Source of the DNA: Pseudomonas sp. Irchel s3b2
GTDB lineage: Bacteria > Pseudomonadota > Gammaproteobacteria > Pseudomonadales > Pseudomonadaceae
DNA: 64,000 nt
NCBI RefSeq assembly: GCF_900187445.1
Contig: NZ_FYEB01000004.1
Location: forward strand, 1-64,000
Direction of reading: 5' to 3'
The notes beneath the pieces were generated by a model. That model worked only from the letters and a program-made list of their open reading frames with translations. It was not told the origin of the DNA and did not search any database. Shown here piece by piece: positions 28,101-37,500 of the stretch. How positions within the stretch are numbered: the first letter of the stretch is position 1; every line of letters begins with the position of its first letter. Made by a program: the position numbers and the translations under genes.

Positions 28101-28548
28101 TGAACTCAAGGCGCGGCTCAAGGAATGCCTGCCGGAATTCATGGTCCCGGCGCATGTGTTGTTCCTCGTCAGCCTGCCGCTGACCCCCAATGGCAAGCTC
28201 GATCGCAAGGCGTTGCCGACGGCGGAGACCAGCCAGTTGCAGGTGCGTTATCTCGCCCCGCAGAGCGAGCGGGAGCAGCAGGTCGCCGCGATCTGGCAGC
28301 ACGTACTGCAAATCGAGCGCGTCGGCTTGCTGGATAACTTTTTCGAACTGGGCGGCCATTCGTTGTTGGCCGTCAATGTGGTTTCACGCCTGCAACTGGA
28401 ACTGGGCCTGAAACTGACCCCACAACTGATTTTTCAACACCCCGTACTCACGGATTTCGTCAGCAGTCTGGCAACCGCAGGTGAGCAGGTCGATACGTTG
28501 AAACTGAGCAAGCTGGACGCCCTGCTTGACGAAATGGAGGAAGCTTGA
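16150..28548 (+). CDS. pvdI: Pyoverdine NRPS, three modules (Ala, Lys, Gly predicted)
   Basis: 4132 residues, domain order C-A-T-E-C-A-T-E-C-A-T. Active-site landmarks: first C HHIVSDG ~181; first A core YTSGSTG ~660; LGGDSI ~1050; first E HHLVVDG ~1231; second C HHILMDG ~1698; second A ~2161; LGGDSI ~2556; second E ~2739; third C ~3209; third A ~3678; LGGHSL ~4068. Pocket residues read against GrsA give DLWNNALTYK (Ala-type), DGEACGGVTK (basic, probably Lys) and DILQLGLIWK (Gly). The two E domains imply D-residues 1 and 2, and the second and third C domains carry the LYPLSPMQQG form found after E domains. There is no acyl-CoA ligase start, so it is not PvdL; it should accept the PvdL chromophore precursor. 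The gene overlaps the next NRPS gene by one base (TGATG). The pvdI symbol follows function and order and is tentative. Confidence 0.88.
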   Translation: MNAEDSLKLARRFIGLPLEKRQMFLAALHKEGVDFARFPIPQGVEAEDRQALSYAQQRMWFLWQLDPHSGAYNLPGAVRLSGRLNLPALEQVFASLVARHETLRTLFQRQADETLQQVPASAPLVIEQVDFSALPALEREQAVAEAAREQSLLPFDLAVGSLLRVKLLKLAEQEHVLLLTLHHIVSDGWSMNVLINEFIRCYDAHDAGTQPQLAPLPIQYSDYALWQRRWLEAGEQVRQLEYWQAQLGFDHPMLELPTDHPRPAMPSYRGTRYEFGVDGQLAEQLRATAQKHNITLFMLLLGAFNALLHRYTGQTDIRIGVPIANRNRGEIEGLIGFFVNTQVLRTQLDGQTRVADLLSDIKETALGAQAHQDLPFERLVEALKLERSLSHTPLFQVMYNHQPQVADISTVTTASGLELGVIEWEGRTTQFDLTLDTYEKAGKLHAALTYANDLFDVETIARMARHWTHLLHGMVSDSQQRISDLPLLEAAEYQRIVHDWNRADQGFADNLCIHELIARQVAAMPDALAVTFVAKQLTYAELDAQANRLAHKLIELNVGPEVRVGVAMQRSDSLLVALLAVLKAGGAYVPLDPDYPADRVAYMLEDSRALVLLTERAVAATLNVTAGTQVLLMDAAEPWLAAYPSSAPVSRVTPDNLAYVIYTSGSTGKPKGVAIAHRNVLALIDWSRSVYSRDDIQGVLASTSVCFDLSVWELFVTLANGGSVIIARNALELPQLLARDQVRLINTVPSAINALQRDGQIPPSVRIINLAGEPLKQSLVDALYQQPTLEHVYDLYGPSEDTTYSTWTRREGGGTANIGRPLKHTASYLLDADLQPVPQGVSAELYLAGAGITRGYLGRPGMTAEKYLPNPFAGNGERLYRTGDLTRYQVDGALQYVGRIDHQVKVRGFRIELGEIEARLLQQDAVRELAMLAQDGTNGQQLVAYIVPTDAAVLADDADADAQASLRETLKAALRQHLPDYMVPAYLLFLEQLPLTPNGKLDRKALPAVDGTQQQREHVAPRTVMEKSLAAIWQDVLAIDNIGLEDNFFELGGDSIVSMQVVSRARQSGIVLSPKDLFQHQTIRSLAQVARSGEQNLIDQGPAVGAVALAPVQHWFFEQAIVQRQHWNQSLLLVPRERLDDGALEQALTQLLTHHDGLRLRYEMTDAGWQQAYGAASSESVLWQRSAQSVEALNASCDEAQRSLDLSHGPLLRALLVDMADGTQRLLLAIHHLVVDGVSWRVLLEDLQQFYSQVRDGSTLTAAAKTSSYQRWVARLQSHLPTFQNSVDYWQAQLRDAPQNDLPCDHPDGALQNRFEQKVELIFDAEQTRKLLQKAPAAYRTQVNDLLLTALARAVCRWTGQGSTLIQLEGHGREDLFDDIDLTRTVGWFTSLFPVNLSPAGDLGASIKTVKEQLRAVPDKGLGYGALRYLADPQIGAALAALPQPRITFNYLGQFDRQFDEAALFVPSSEGSGAAQDPSAPLANWLTVEGQVYGGELSMSWGFSREMFDTATIQQLVDQYSVELNALIEHCCTLETPQATPSDFPLARITQAQLDALPVAAGQLDDLYPLSPMQQGLLFHTLYEQAAGEYINQLRVDVQGIDPERFLAAWQATVDTQDILRTGFVWQGELEQPVQIVHKQVQLPFTVLDWRERGDQVQALRERADAERQQGFDLSLAPLLRLVLVQTAADRWHLIYTHHHILMDGWSNSQLLGEVLQRYSGRAPVPSVGRYRDYIGWLQRQNGQLSQDFWREPLAALQEPTRLALVVSGNETLSGHGDHFQTLEVSRTQGLEAFARQQKVTLNTLVQAAWLLLLQRYTGHETVAFGATVAGRPADLPGIEQAVGLFINTLPVIGAPRPDQSVGHWLQAVQAQNLSLREFEHTPLADIQRWAGQGGEALFDNILVFENYPIAQALQQGAEQGVVFGEVANLEQTHYPLSVAVTLGQTLALHYSFDRAHFSTLAIERIGAHLLQLLEQFAESAERNLGEIALASATELAQQQADNQPQPYPVNIAVHQRIAELAAQSPERTAVIFAGQRFSYGDIDRRANQLAHALIAGGVGPESRVGVALPRSEGVIVALLAVLKAGGAYVPLDTSYPRERLAYLIEDSGVALLLTDSCVSAQLPVDDSVPVLELDRLDLRSQSLNVPKVQLDPQNLAYVIYTSGSTGNPKGVSVAHGPLAMHCQAIGERYEMRDSDCEFHFMSFAFDGAHERWLTSLTHGASLLIRDDSLWTPEQTYNAMREHGVTVVAFPPVYLQQLAEHAEREGNPPKVRIYCFGGDAVPNASFERVKRALDPDYIINGYGPTETVVTPLIWKAGREVPCGAAYAPIGSRIGDRSAYVLDADLNLLPQGMAGELYLGGTGLARGYLNRPGLTAERFVADPFSAVGGLLYRTGDLVRQRADGTFDYLDRIDNQVKIRGFRIELGEIEARLQTLEGVREAVVVSQEGTAGSGKRLVAYVVADALNADRADFAESLREQLKAALPAHMVPAYLLLLERLPLTPNGKLDRKNLPKPEVSQLQQAYVAPQSLLEQQLATIWQDVLKLDQVGLSDNFFELGGDSIISIQVVSRARQAGIRFTPKDLFQHQTIQALATVARLGEQAQVIDQGPVTGELALLPVQQVFFEQAIPERQHWNQAVMLKPTQTLNANVLELALGALVAHHDGLRLSFAEQAEGWQAQYRALDSQTDAMVWAVDVADATALEAVANEAQRSLNLQDGPLMRAVLANLDDGSQRLLLAIHHLVVDGVSWRILFDDLQTAYRQLLTGETLQLPAKTSAAKVWAEHLQTYAHSAELRTELVWWQQQLQGVEVALPTDNPQGGQQNRHALTVRTQLNKELTRQLLQDAPAAYRTQVNDLLLTALARVMVRWTGADSALIQLEGHGREELFDGVDLTRTVGWFTSLYPAKLTPVADLGGSLKQIKEQLRAIPNKGVGFGALAHLGDEAARKTLSQLPVPCLTFNYLGQFDGSFTEADGALFVPSSEAAGDELDAHAPLANQLALNGQVYGGELNLGWTFSREMFNEATIQGLADDYALELQALIAHCCRTGNHGVTPSDFPLSRLSQAQLDGLPLAPQSIEDLYPLSPMQQGMLFHAVYEETTGDYINQLRLDVEGLDPERFHQAWQAAVDAHDILRTRFVWQGELENPVQVVSKHALMPYSLHDLRMHPQRDQALQTLADTERQNLDLSASTLLRLVIARIDDNRHHLIYTNHHILMDGWSNSQLLGEVLQRYSGQFNATHGGRYRDYIAWLQRQDMAASEAFWTPALHALDEPTRLAHTVARPSTADNVLGYGDHYQVLDVEQTRRLGEFARASKVTVNTLVQAAWLLLLQRYTGKNTVAFGATVAGRPADLPGVEQQIGLFINTLPVIASPRAEQSLNSWLQAVQAQNLALREFEHTALFDIQRWAGQGGEALFDNILVFENYPIAQALEQGAPQGLRFGPVASHEQTNYPLTLLVGLDTQLSVHFSYQRASFAPATVAQLAAHLQHLLSQMIDTGERCLGELVLLDEAEQQQVLVDWNRSAAEYPTDRCIHQLIEAQALCTPQATALVFAGQSLSYAQLNRQANQLAHRLIELGVGPDQLVGIAIDRSLEMLIGLLAILKAGGAYVPLDPQYPEDRLAHMIEDSGLQLLLTQAHLLGQLPIPAGVQTLLLDPQGEHARGYSEADPQVSISAENLAYAIYTSGSTGKPKGVMVRHQALVNFVVSMLKEPGIDAQDRMLSLTTFSFDIFGLEIYGPLLSGARVVLVDKQTAQDPQALLEMIRQQAVTVVQATPSTWRMLLDHEQAPILRGCKFLCGGEALADDLAQRMLGLAGQVWNLYGPTETTIWSAAWQLTREQRQPYLGKPIANTTLYILGDDLAPNPAGSIGELLIGGDGLARGYHDRAAMTAERFLPDPFGNGARLYRTGDLARHRHDGVLEYRGRIDHQVKIRGFRIELGEIEARLLEQPAVREVAVLAQEALGSQQLVAYVVAPQLNLDAADDQLRLRDELKARLKECLPEFMVPAHVLFLVSLPLTPNGKLDRKALPTAETSQLQVRYLAPQSEREQQVAAIWQHVLQIERVGLLDNFFELGGHSLLAVNVVSRLQLELGLKLTPQLIFQHPVLTDFVSSLATAGEQVDTLKLSKLDALLDEMEEA

Positions 28549-31500
28549 TGGATACCAATGTCGCTTTGAAGATCGCCCGGCGCTTCGTTACTTTGCCGCT
28601 CGACAAGCGCAGGGTCTATCTGCAGAAGATGCTTGAGGAGGGTGTTTCGCCGGCGAACCTGCCGATTCCCGAAACACAGTCGCAGTTCGATCCGGTGCCG
28701 CTGTCCTTTGCTCAGGAACGCCAGTGGTTTCTCTGGCAGATGGACCCCGACAGCGCCGCCTATAACATTCCCAGCGCGATGCAGTTGCAGGGCGAGCTCG
28801 ACGTATCGGCGCTCGAACGCGGCTTCAATACACTGATTGCGCGGCATCAAAGCCTGCGCACGACGTTCCAGCAGCAGGATGAGCGGGCGGTGCAGGTGAT
28901 TCATCCGCACATGAGCCTGACCGTCGCCGTGCACGAACTGGATGAAACCCCCGGTGCCCTGTCGCCAGAGGCGCAGATTCAGGCGTTCGTGGCTGAACAG
29001 GCCGGGCAGCCTTTCGATCTGGTCAACGGGCCGTTGTTGCGCGTCAGCCTGTTGCGCGTTGGTGCACAGGAGCACGTGCTGACCCTGACCCAGCACCACA
29101 TCGCCTCGGATGGAGCATCGATGCGGGTCATGGTCGACGAGTTGCTGCAACTGTATGGCGCCTACCGTCAGGGCCAAGAACTCACTTTGCCGCCATTGTC
29201 GATCCAGTACGCCGACTATGGCATCTGGCAGCGGCACTGGATGGAAGCCGGGGAGCGCGAGCGGCAACTGGACTACTGGCGGGCGCACTTGGGCAGCGAG
29301 CATCCGGTGCTGGAATTGCCCACCGATTACCCGCGTCCGGCGGTCCAGAGCCTGCGTGGTGCCCGTCATGAACTGGCGTTGCCGACGGCACTGGGCGAGC
29401 GCTTGAGAGCCTTGGCCAAAAGCGAGAACGTCACGCTGTTCATGCTGTTGCTGGCGTCGTTCCAGACCTTGCTGCATCGCTACAGTGGTCAGGCCGACAT
29501 TCGCGTCGGCGTGCCGACCGCTAACCGCAACCGGGTCGAGACCGAGCGGCTGATCGGCTTCTTCGTCAATACCCAGGTGCTCAAGACCGAATTCGATGCA
29601 CAGGCCACGTTCAGCGCGTTACTGGCCCAGGTCAAGAACACCGCGATGGCCGCCCAGGCGCATCAGGACCTGCCTTTCGAACAGCTGGTCGAGGCCTTGC
29701 AGCCGGAACGCAGCCTGAGTTACAGCCCGCTGTTCCAGGTCATGTACAACCACCAGAGCAGTGGCGCTACCCAAAGCCGGCAGGGCGCGGGCGAGTCAGC
29801 GTTGACGATCCGCCACTTGCATCAGCCATCGCGCACCGCGCAATTCGACCTGACCCTGGAAACGTTCGACGGCCCCGAAGGCGTCGGCGCACAGCTGACC
29901 TACGCCACCGACCTGTTTGACGGCGCGACCATCGAGCGTCTGGCTCGGCATTGGCAAAACCTGCTGGGCAGCGTCGTTGCCGATCCGCAGCAGCGGGTGG
30001 GCGAACTGGCCCTGCTCGAGGAGGCCGAACAACAGCAGGTATTGGTGGACTGGAACCGCAGCGCCGCCGAGTACCCGACCGACCGCTGCATCCATCAATT
30101 GATCGAAGCCCAGGCCTTGCGCGCACCAGAGGCCACGGCACTGGTGTTCGAGGGACAATCTCTGAGTTATGCCCAACTCAATCGCCAGGCCAACCAACTG
30201 GCGCATCGACTGATCGAGCTGGGCGTCGGCCCGGATCAATTGGTTGGTATCGCCATCGACCGCAGCCTGGAAATGCTGATCGGTCTGTTGGCGATTCTCA
30301 AGGCGGGCGGCGCCTACGTGCCGCTGGACCCGCAATACCCTGAGGACCGGCTGGCGCACATGATCGAAGACAGCGGTCTGCAACTGCTGCTGACCCAGGC
30401 GCATTTGCTCGGGCAACTGCCGATTCCGGCCAGCGTGCAGACCCTGTTGCTCGACCAGGGCGAGCACGCTCGCGGTTACAGCGAAGCCGATCCGCAGGTA
30501 TCGATCAGCGGTGAACACCTGGCGTATGCGATTTACACCTCCGGTTCCACCGGCAAGCCCAAAGGGGTGATGGTGCGCCATCAGGCGCTGGTGAATTTTG
30601 TGGTGAGCATGGTCAAGGAACCGGGCATTGATGCCCAGGATCGCATGCTGTCATTGACCACGTTCTCGTTCGATATTTTCGGCCTGGAAATTTATGGGCC
30701 GCTGCTCAGCGGTGCCCGTGTGGTATTGGTGGATAAGCAAACCGCCCAGGATCCGCAAGCGTTGCTGGAGATGATCCGGCAGCAGGAAGTCACGGTGGTG
30801 CAGGCCACGCCGTCGACCTGGCGCATGTTGCTCGACCACGAACAGGCTCCCATCCTTCAGGGCTGTAAATTCCTCTGCGGCGGCGAAGCACTGGCCGATG
30901 ACCTGGCCCAGCGCATGCTTGGCCTGGCGGGGCAGGTCTGGAACCTTTATGGCCCGACTGAAACCACCATCTGGTCGGCGGCCTGGCAACTGACCCGCGA
31001 GCAGCGTCAGCCGTACCTCGGCAAACCGATTGCCAACACCACGCTGTACATCCTTGGCGATGATCTGGCGCCGAACCCGGCCGGCTCCATTGGCGAACTG
31101 CTGATTGGTGGCGACGGCCTGGCCCGGGGTTATCACGACCGGGCGGCGATGACCGCCGAGCGTTTCCTGCCCGACCCGTTCGGCAGCGGTGCGCGGCTGT
31201 ACCGCACCGGCGACTTGGCGCGTCATCGCCACGACGGCGTGCTCGAATACAGGGGGCGCATCGACCATCAAGTGAAGATCCGCGGTTTCCGCATCGAACT
31301 GGGTGAAATCGAAGCGCGTTTGCTGGAGCAACCGGCGGTGCGCGAAGTCGCGGTGCTGGCGCAAGAAGCCCTGGGCAGCCAGCAACTGGTGGCCTACGTG
31401 GTTGCACCGCAACTGAACCTCGATGCTGCCGACGATCAACTGCGCCTGCGCGATGAGCTCAAGGCGCGGCTCAAGGAATGCCTGCCGGAATTCATGGTCC

Positions 31501-34500
31501 CGGCGCATGTGCTGTTCCTCGCCAGCCTGCCGCTGACCCCCAATGGCAAGCTCAATCGCAAGGCGTTGCCGGCGGTGGATGCCAGCCAGTTGCAGACGCG
31601 TTATGTTGCTCCGCAAAGCGAACGGCAGCAGCAAGTCGCCGCGATCTGGCAGGACGTGCTGAAGCTGGACCGCGTGGGCCTGACCGACAACTTCTTCGAG
31701 CTGGGCGGGCACTCCCTGCTGGTCACCCAAGTGGTGTCGCGGGTACGTCGGGTGCTGGACATTCAGGTGCCGTTGCGCAGCCTGTTCGAGCACAGCACCT
31801 TGCAGGGTTTCGTCCAAGCACTGGGCGCTGAACAAGACGAACAGCCACCGGCGATGACCAGGGTCGACCGTGATCAACCGCTGGCACTGTCCTTTGCCCA
31901 GGAGCGTCAATGGTTCCTGTGGAAAATGGACCCCGACAGCGTCGCCTACAACCTTCCGACCGCGCTGCGAATGCGCGGCGCGCTGGACAAAAACGCGCTG
32001 CAACTGAGCTTCCAGGCACTGGTGGAGCGCCACGAAAGCCTGCGCACGGCATTCGTCGAGGAAGACGGCCGGACCTGGCAAGTGATTCGCCCGCAAGGGC
32101 GCGTGAGCTTTGTCGAGCAGCGTCTGGCCGCCAGCGATGAGGCGAGCATCAAGGCCTTCGTCGAACAGGAGACGCAACGCCCGTTCGATGTGCTCGACGG
32201 TTCGCTGGTGCGTTTCGTCCTGCTGCAGGTCGGCGAACAGGATCACGTGCTGGTGCTGACCCTGCACCACATCGTCTCGGACGCCTGGTCGTTGCAGGTG
32301 ATGATCGATGATCTGATGGGCCTGTACTCGGCGATCAGCCAGGGCCGGCCGGCCGAACTGCCGGCGCTTGCGGTGCAGTACGCCGACTACGCGATCTGGC
32401 AGCGTCAATGGATGGCCGCCGGTGAACGGGATCGGCAATTGGCGTACTGGACCGAAAAGCTGGGCAGCGAACAGCCGCTGCTGGAGCTGCCACTGGATCA
32501 TCCGCGTCCGGCGCAGCAAAGTTTCCGTGGGGCGCGTTTGCCGATCACCCTCGACGAATCCCTGAGCAATGCCCTGAAGGCATTGGCCCTGCGTGAAAAC
32601 GTCACGCTGTTCATGCTGTTGCTCGGCTCGTTCCAGACCTTGCTGCATCGCTACAGTGGCCAGGCCGACATCCGCGTCGGTGTGCCGATTGCCAACCGCA
32701 ACCGCTTGGAAACCGAGCGTCTGATCGGTTTCTTCGTCAACACCCAGGTGCTGCGGGCCGAGTTCGACGGCCAGCTGACGGGCGCTCAATTGCTGCAACA
32801 GGTGAAGCAGACGGCCATGGCGGCGCAGATGCATCAGGACTTGCCGTTCGAGCAGTTGGTCGATGCCTTGCAACCGCAACGTAACCTGAGCCACAGCCCG
32901 CTGTTCCAGGCGATGTTCAACCACCGCAGCGAAGCGGCGTCAACGCTGGCCGAATCGTTGCCGGGCATCGAGCTGGCAAATCTCAGTTGGGAACACCGTA
33001 CCGCGCAGTTCGACCTGACCCTGGACACCAGTGATAACCCGCAAGGCCTGCACGCCTCGCTGACCTACGCCACCGATGTGTTCGAGCCATCGACCATCGA
33101 GCGCATGGGCCGACATTGGCTGAATCTGTTGCGGGGGCTGGTCGAGGATATCAACCGTCCGGTCGGGCAATTGGCAGTGCTTGATGACCAGGAGCGGCAA
33201 CTGACGGTTGTCGACTGGAACGCCACCGCCGTCGACTACCCGTTGCACCGCAGCGTGCATGCCCTGATCGAAGAACAGGTCGGTCAAACCCCGGATGCGT
33301 GTGCGCTGGTGTTTGCCGAACAACGCTTGAGCTACGCCGAACTCAATGGCCGAGCCAACCAACTGGCTCACGTGCTGATCGAGCAGGGCGTCGGCCCGGA
33401 TGTGCTGGTGGGCATCGCGGTCGAACGGTCGGTGGAAATGGTCGTGGGCTTGTTGGCGATCCTCAAGGCCGGCGGTGCCTATTTGCCGCTGGACCCGGAA
33501 TACCCGCAGGAACGCCTGGCGTACATGTTTGAAGACAGCGGCATTCAACTGTTGCTGACCCAGAGCCACTTGCTTGAGCAATTGCCGATCCCGGCCGGCA
33601 TTCGCAGCCTGGTGCTGGACCAGGACGGCGACTGGCTGGAAGGGCGCAACGACGCCAACCCGGGCATTGATCTCGACGGCGAAAACCTTGCTTACGTGAT
33701 CTACACCTCGGGCTCCACCGGCAAACCGAAAGGGGCGGGCAACCGTCATTCGGCGCTGGTCAATCGCCTGTGCTGGATGCAACAGGCCTATCGACTCGAC
33801 GCCACGGACAGCGTGCTGCAAAAGACGCCGTTCAGTTTCGACGTCTCTGTCTGGGAATTCTTCTGGCCGCTGTTGACCGGCTCGACACTGGTAGTGGCCG
33901 CGCCGGGTATTCATCGTGATCCGGCGCAGTTGATCGAACTGATCACCACACAACGCATCACCACGCTGCACTTCGTGCCGTCGATGTTGCAGGCGTTCCT
34001 GCAAGACCCTTCGGTGGGCGAGTGCACCAGCCTGACCCGGATCGTGTGCAGTGGCGAAGCCCTGCAAGTGGATGCGCAGCAGCAAGTGTTTGCCAAGCTG
34101 CCCAATGCCGGGCTGTACAACCTCTACGGCCCGACCGAAGCGGCCATCGACGTCACGCACTGGACGTGCATCGAGGAAGGTCGCGACAGCGTGCCGATCG
34201 GCCAGCCGATTGCCAATCTGGGCACTTACATTCTCGATCACGAGTTGTCGCCGGTAGCGGTGGGCGTGATCGGCGAGTTGTATTTGGGCGGCGAAGGCCT
34301 GGCCCGTGGTTATCACCGCCGTGCCGCGTTGACCGCCGAGCGCTTTGTCACCAGTGCCTTCGGTGACGGCCAGCGTCTGTACCGCACCGGCGACCTGGCG
34401 CGTTATCGTGCCGACGGGGTGATCGAATACGCCGGGCGCATGGACCATCAGGTGAAAATCCGTGGCCTGCGCATCGAATTGGGCGAGATCGAAGCGCGCC

Positions 34501-37500
34501 TGGCCGAACACGACGAAGTCCGTGAAACGGTGGTCATCGCCCAGGACGGCACGCTGTTGGTCGCGTATGTGGTGCCGGCCCGCGACGCACTGCTGCACGC
34601 CGACGATGATGTGCGCAACGCCTTGCAGCGCCGTCTCAAGGAACACTTGAGCCAGACGTTGCCGGACTACATGGTCCCGCAGCATTGGCTGTGGCTGGAG
34701 AAAATGCCGGTCAGCCCCAACGGCAAACTGGAACGCAAGGCGTTGCCAAAGGCTGACACGACCACCAGCAGCAAGGCTTACACCGCACCGACCACTGCCA
34801 CCGAGCAGGCGTTGGTGGAGATCTGGAAAAGCGTGCTGGGTCGGCCGCAGGTGGGTATCAGCGACAACTTCTTCGAGCTGGGCGGCGATTCGATCATCTC
34901 GATTCAGGTGGTCAGCCGAGCGCGTCAGGCGGGGATTCATTTCACCCCCAAAGACCTGTTCCTGCACCAGAACGTACAAAGCCTCGCAGCGGTAGCGACC
35001 ATCGGCGACAGCGGGTTGAGCATCGACCAGGGCCCGGTGACCGGTGACACGCCATTGCTGCCATTCCAGCAGTTGTTCTTTGAGCGTGAGATGGCCGAGC
35101 CGCACCACTGGAACCAGTCGGTGCTGCTCAACTCCGCCAAACCGTTGCACGCCCAACACCTGGAGCGTGCGTTGCAGGCACTGATCACGCATCACGACGC
35201 GTTGCGTCTGGCCTTCATTCGTCACGGCGACCGTTGGACTGCGCAGCATCGCTCCCTTGCCGAGCAACAGGCGCTCTGGCAACAGTCGCCCCTGCTCTGG
35301 ACTGCCGGGGTCGCTGATGCGCCGGCACTCGAACAGTTGGGCGAGCAGGCCCAGCGCAGTCTCGAACTGGCGAGCGGCAATCTGCTGCGCGCCGTGCTGG
35401 CGAACATGGCCGATGGCAGCCAGCGTCTGTTGCTGGTGATCCATCACTTGGTCGTCGACGGCGTGTCCTGGCGCGTTCTGCTCGAAGACCTGCAACAGGC
35501 TTACGAGCAATTGCAGGCCGGCGCGGCGCTCAAATTGCAGGCCAAGACCAGCGCGACCCAGGCCTGGGCGCGACGCTTGCAACAGCATACCGACAGCGCC
35601 GCGATGCAGGCTCAGCTGACGTTCTGGCAAGGGCAATTGCAGGATTCGCGCAATGACTTGCCCTGCGATCGACCGCAGGGCGAGTTACACAATCGTCACG
35701 CCTTGCACGTGCAGACCCGTCTGGACAAAGAGCAGACCCGCCAGCTGTTGCAGGAGGCGCCGGCGGCCTATCGCACACAGGTCAACGATCTGTTGCTGAC
35801 GGCTCTGGCGCGAGTGATCGCTGACTGGACGGGCGACGCATCGCCCCTGATCCAGCTCGAGGGCCATGGTCGCGAGGCGCTGTTCGACGAGCTCGACTTG
35901 AGCCGCAGTGTGGGCTGGTTCACCAGCCTGTTTCCGGTCAAGTTGACACCGGCGTCCACGCCGCAGGATTCGATCAAGGCGATCAAAGAGCAACTACGGG
36001 CGATCCCCGATAAAGGCCTGGGTTTTGGCGCGCTGCGCTACCTGGGCAATGACAGCACCCGGCAGGCGCTGCAAGCCTTGCCCGTGCCGCGCATTACCTT
36101 CAACTACCTGGGCCAGTTCGATGCCGGGTTCGGCGACGAGGCGGCTGCACTGTTCACCCCGGCCAGTGAATCGGCGGGTGCCGAGCAAAGTCCATTGGCG
36201 CCTCTGGACAATTGGCTGACCCTCAATGGTCGGGTGTATGGCGGCGAATTGAGTATCGGCTGGACATTCAGCGGGCAGATGTTCGATCAGTCGACCATCG
36301 CGCGGTTGGCGGATGCTTATGCCCGGGAACTGGGGATCTTGATCGAGCACTGCTGTGAGACTCGGCATCAGGGGCTGACACCGTCGGACTTCCCGCTGGC
36401 CGGGTTGACGCAACGCCAGCTCGATGCGTTGCCCGTGGCGCCACGCCAGGTCGAAGATATTTACCCGTTGTCACCGATGCAGCAAGGCATGTTGTTCCAC
36501 ACCCTCTACGAGCAACAGGCCGGCGATTACATCAATCAGCTGTGCGTGGACGTCGAAGGTTTGCAGGTCGAGCGTTTCCGCGAGGCCTGGCAAGCGGCAC
36601 TGGATGCCCACGATGTGCTGCGCAGCAGTTTTGTCTGGGACGGCGAATTGCAGCGGCCACAGCAAGTGATCCACAAGCGCTTGCCGGTACCGTTCACCTT
36701 CCATGATTGGCGTGGGCAAAACGATCTGCCACAGGCGCTCGAAGCGCTGGCCAATGTACAACGGCAACAGGGCTTCGACCTGCATGAGGCGCCTCTGCTG
36801 CGCCTGGTGGTGGTACAAGTCGCCGCCGAACGCTTTCAGCTGATTTACACCAGCCACCACATTCTGATGGATGGCTGGAGCAACTCGCAGCTGCTGGGCG
36901 AAGTGCTGCAACGCTACAGCGGCCAGGTACCGGCGATCGCGGCGGGTCGTTATCGGGATTACATCCAGTGGCTGCGGCAACAGGACGCGCAGGTTACCGA
37001 GCACTTCTGGAAGGGCCAACTGGCGAACTTCGAAGCGCCGACCCGTCTGGCCGACGCGCTCGTTTACCGTGGCAACGAGGCTGGCATCGATACGCAGGGC
37101 GAGCATTTCCTGACCCTGGACGCGGCTGTCACCGATGACCTCAACACCTTTGCCCGGGGACAGAAAGTCACCGTCAACACGCTGGTTCAGGCCGCCTGGC
37201 TGCTGCTGTTGCAGCGCTACACCGGGCAGGACACCGTCAGTTTCGGCGCCACGGTCTCTGGCCGTCCGGCGCAGCTGAGTGGGGTCGAGCAGCAGATCGG
37301 TCTGTTCATCAACACCTTGCCGGTCATCGCCAGCCCCCGTGCCGAACAACCGTTGGCGCAGTGGTTGCAGCAGGTGCAGGCACAGAATCTGTTGCTGCGT
37401 GAGCAGGAACATACGCCGCTGTTCGACATTCAGCGCTGGGCCGGGCAGGGCGGTGAAGCCCTGTTCGACAACATTCTGGTGTTCGAGAACTACCCGATTT

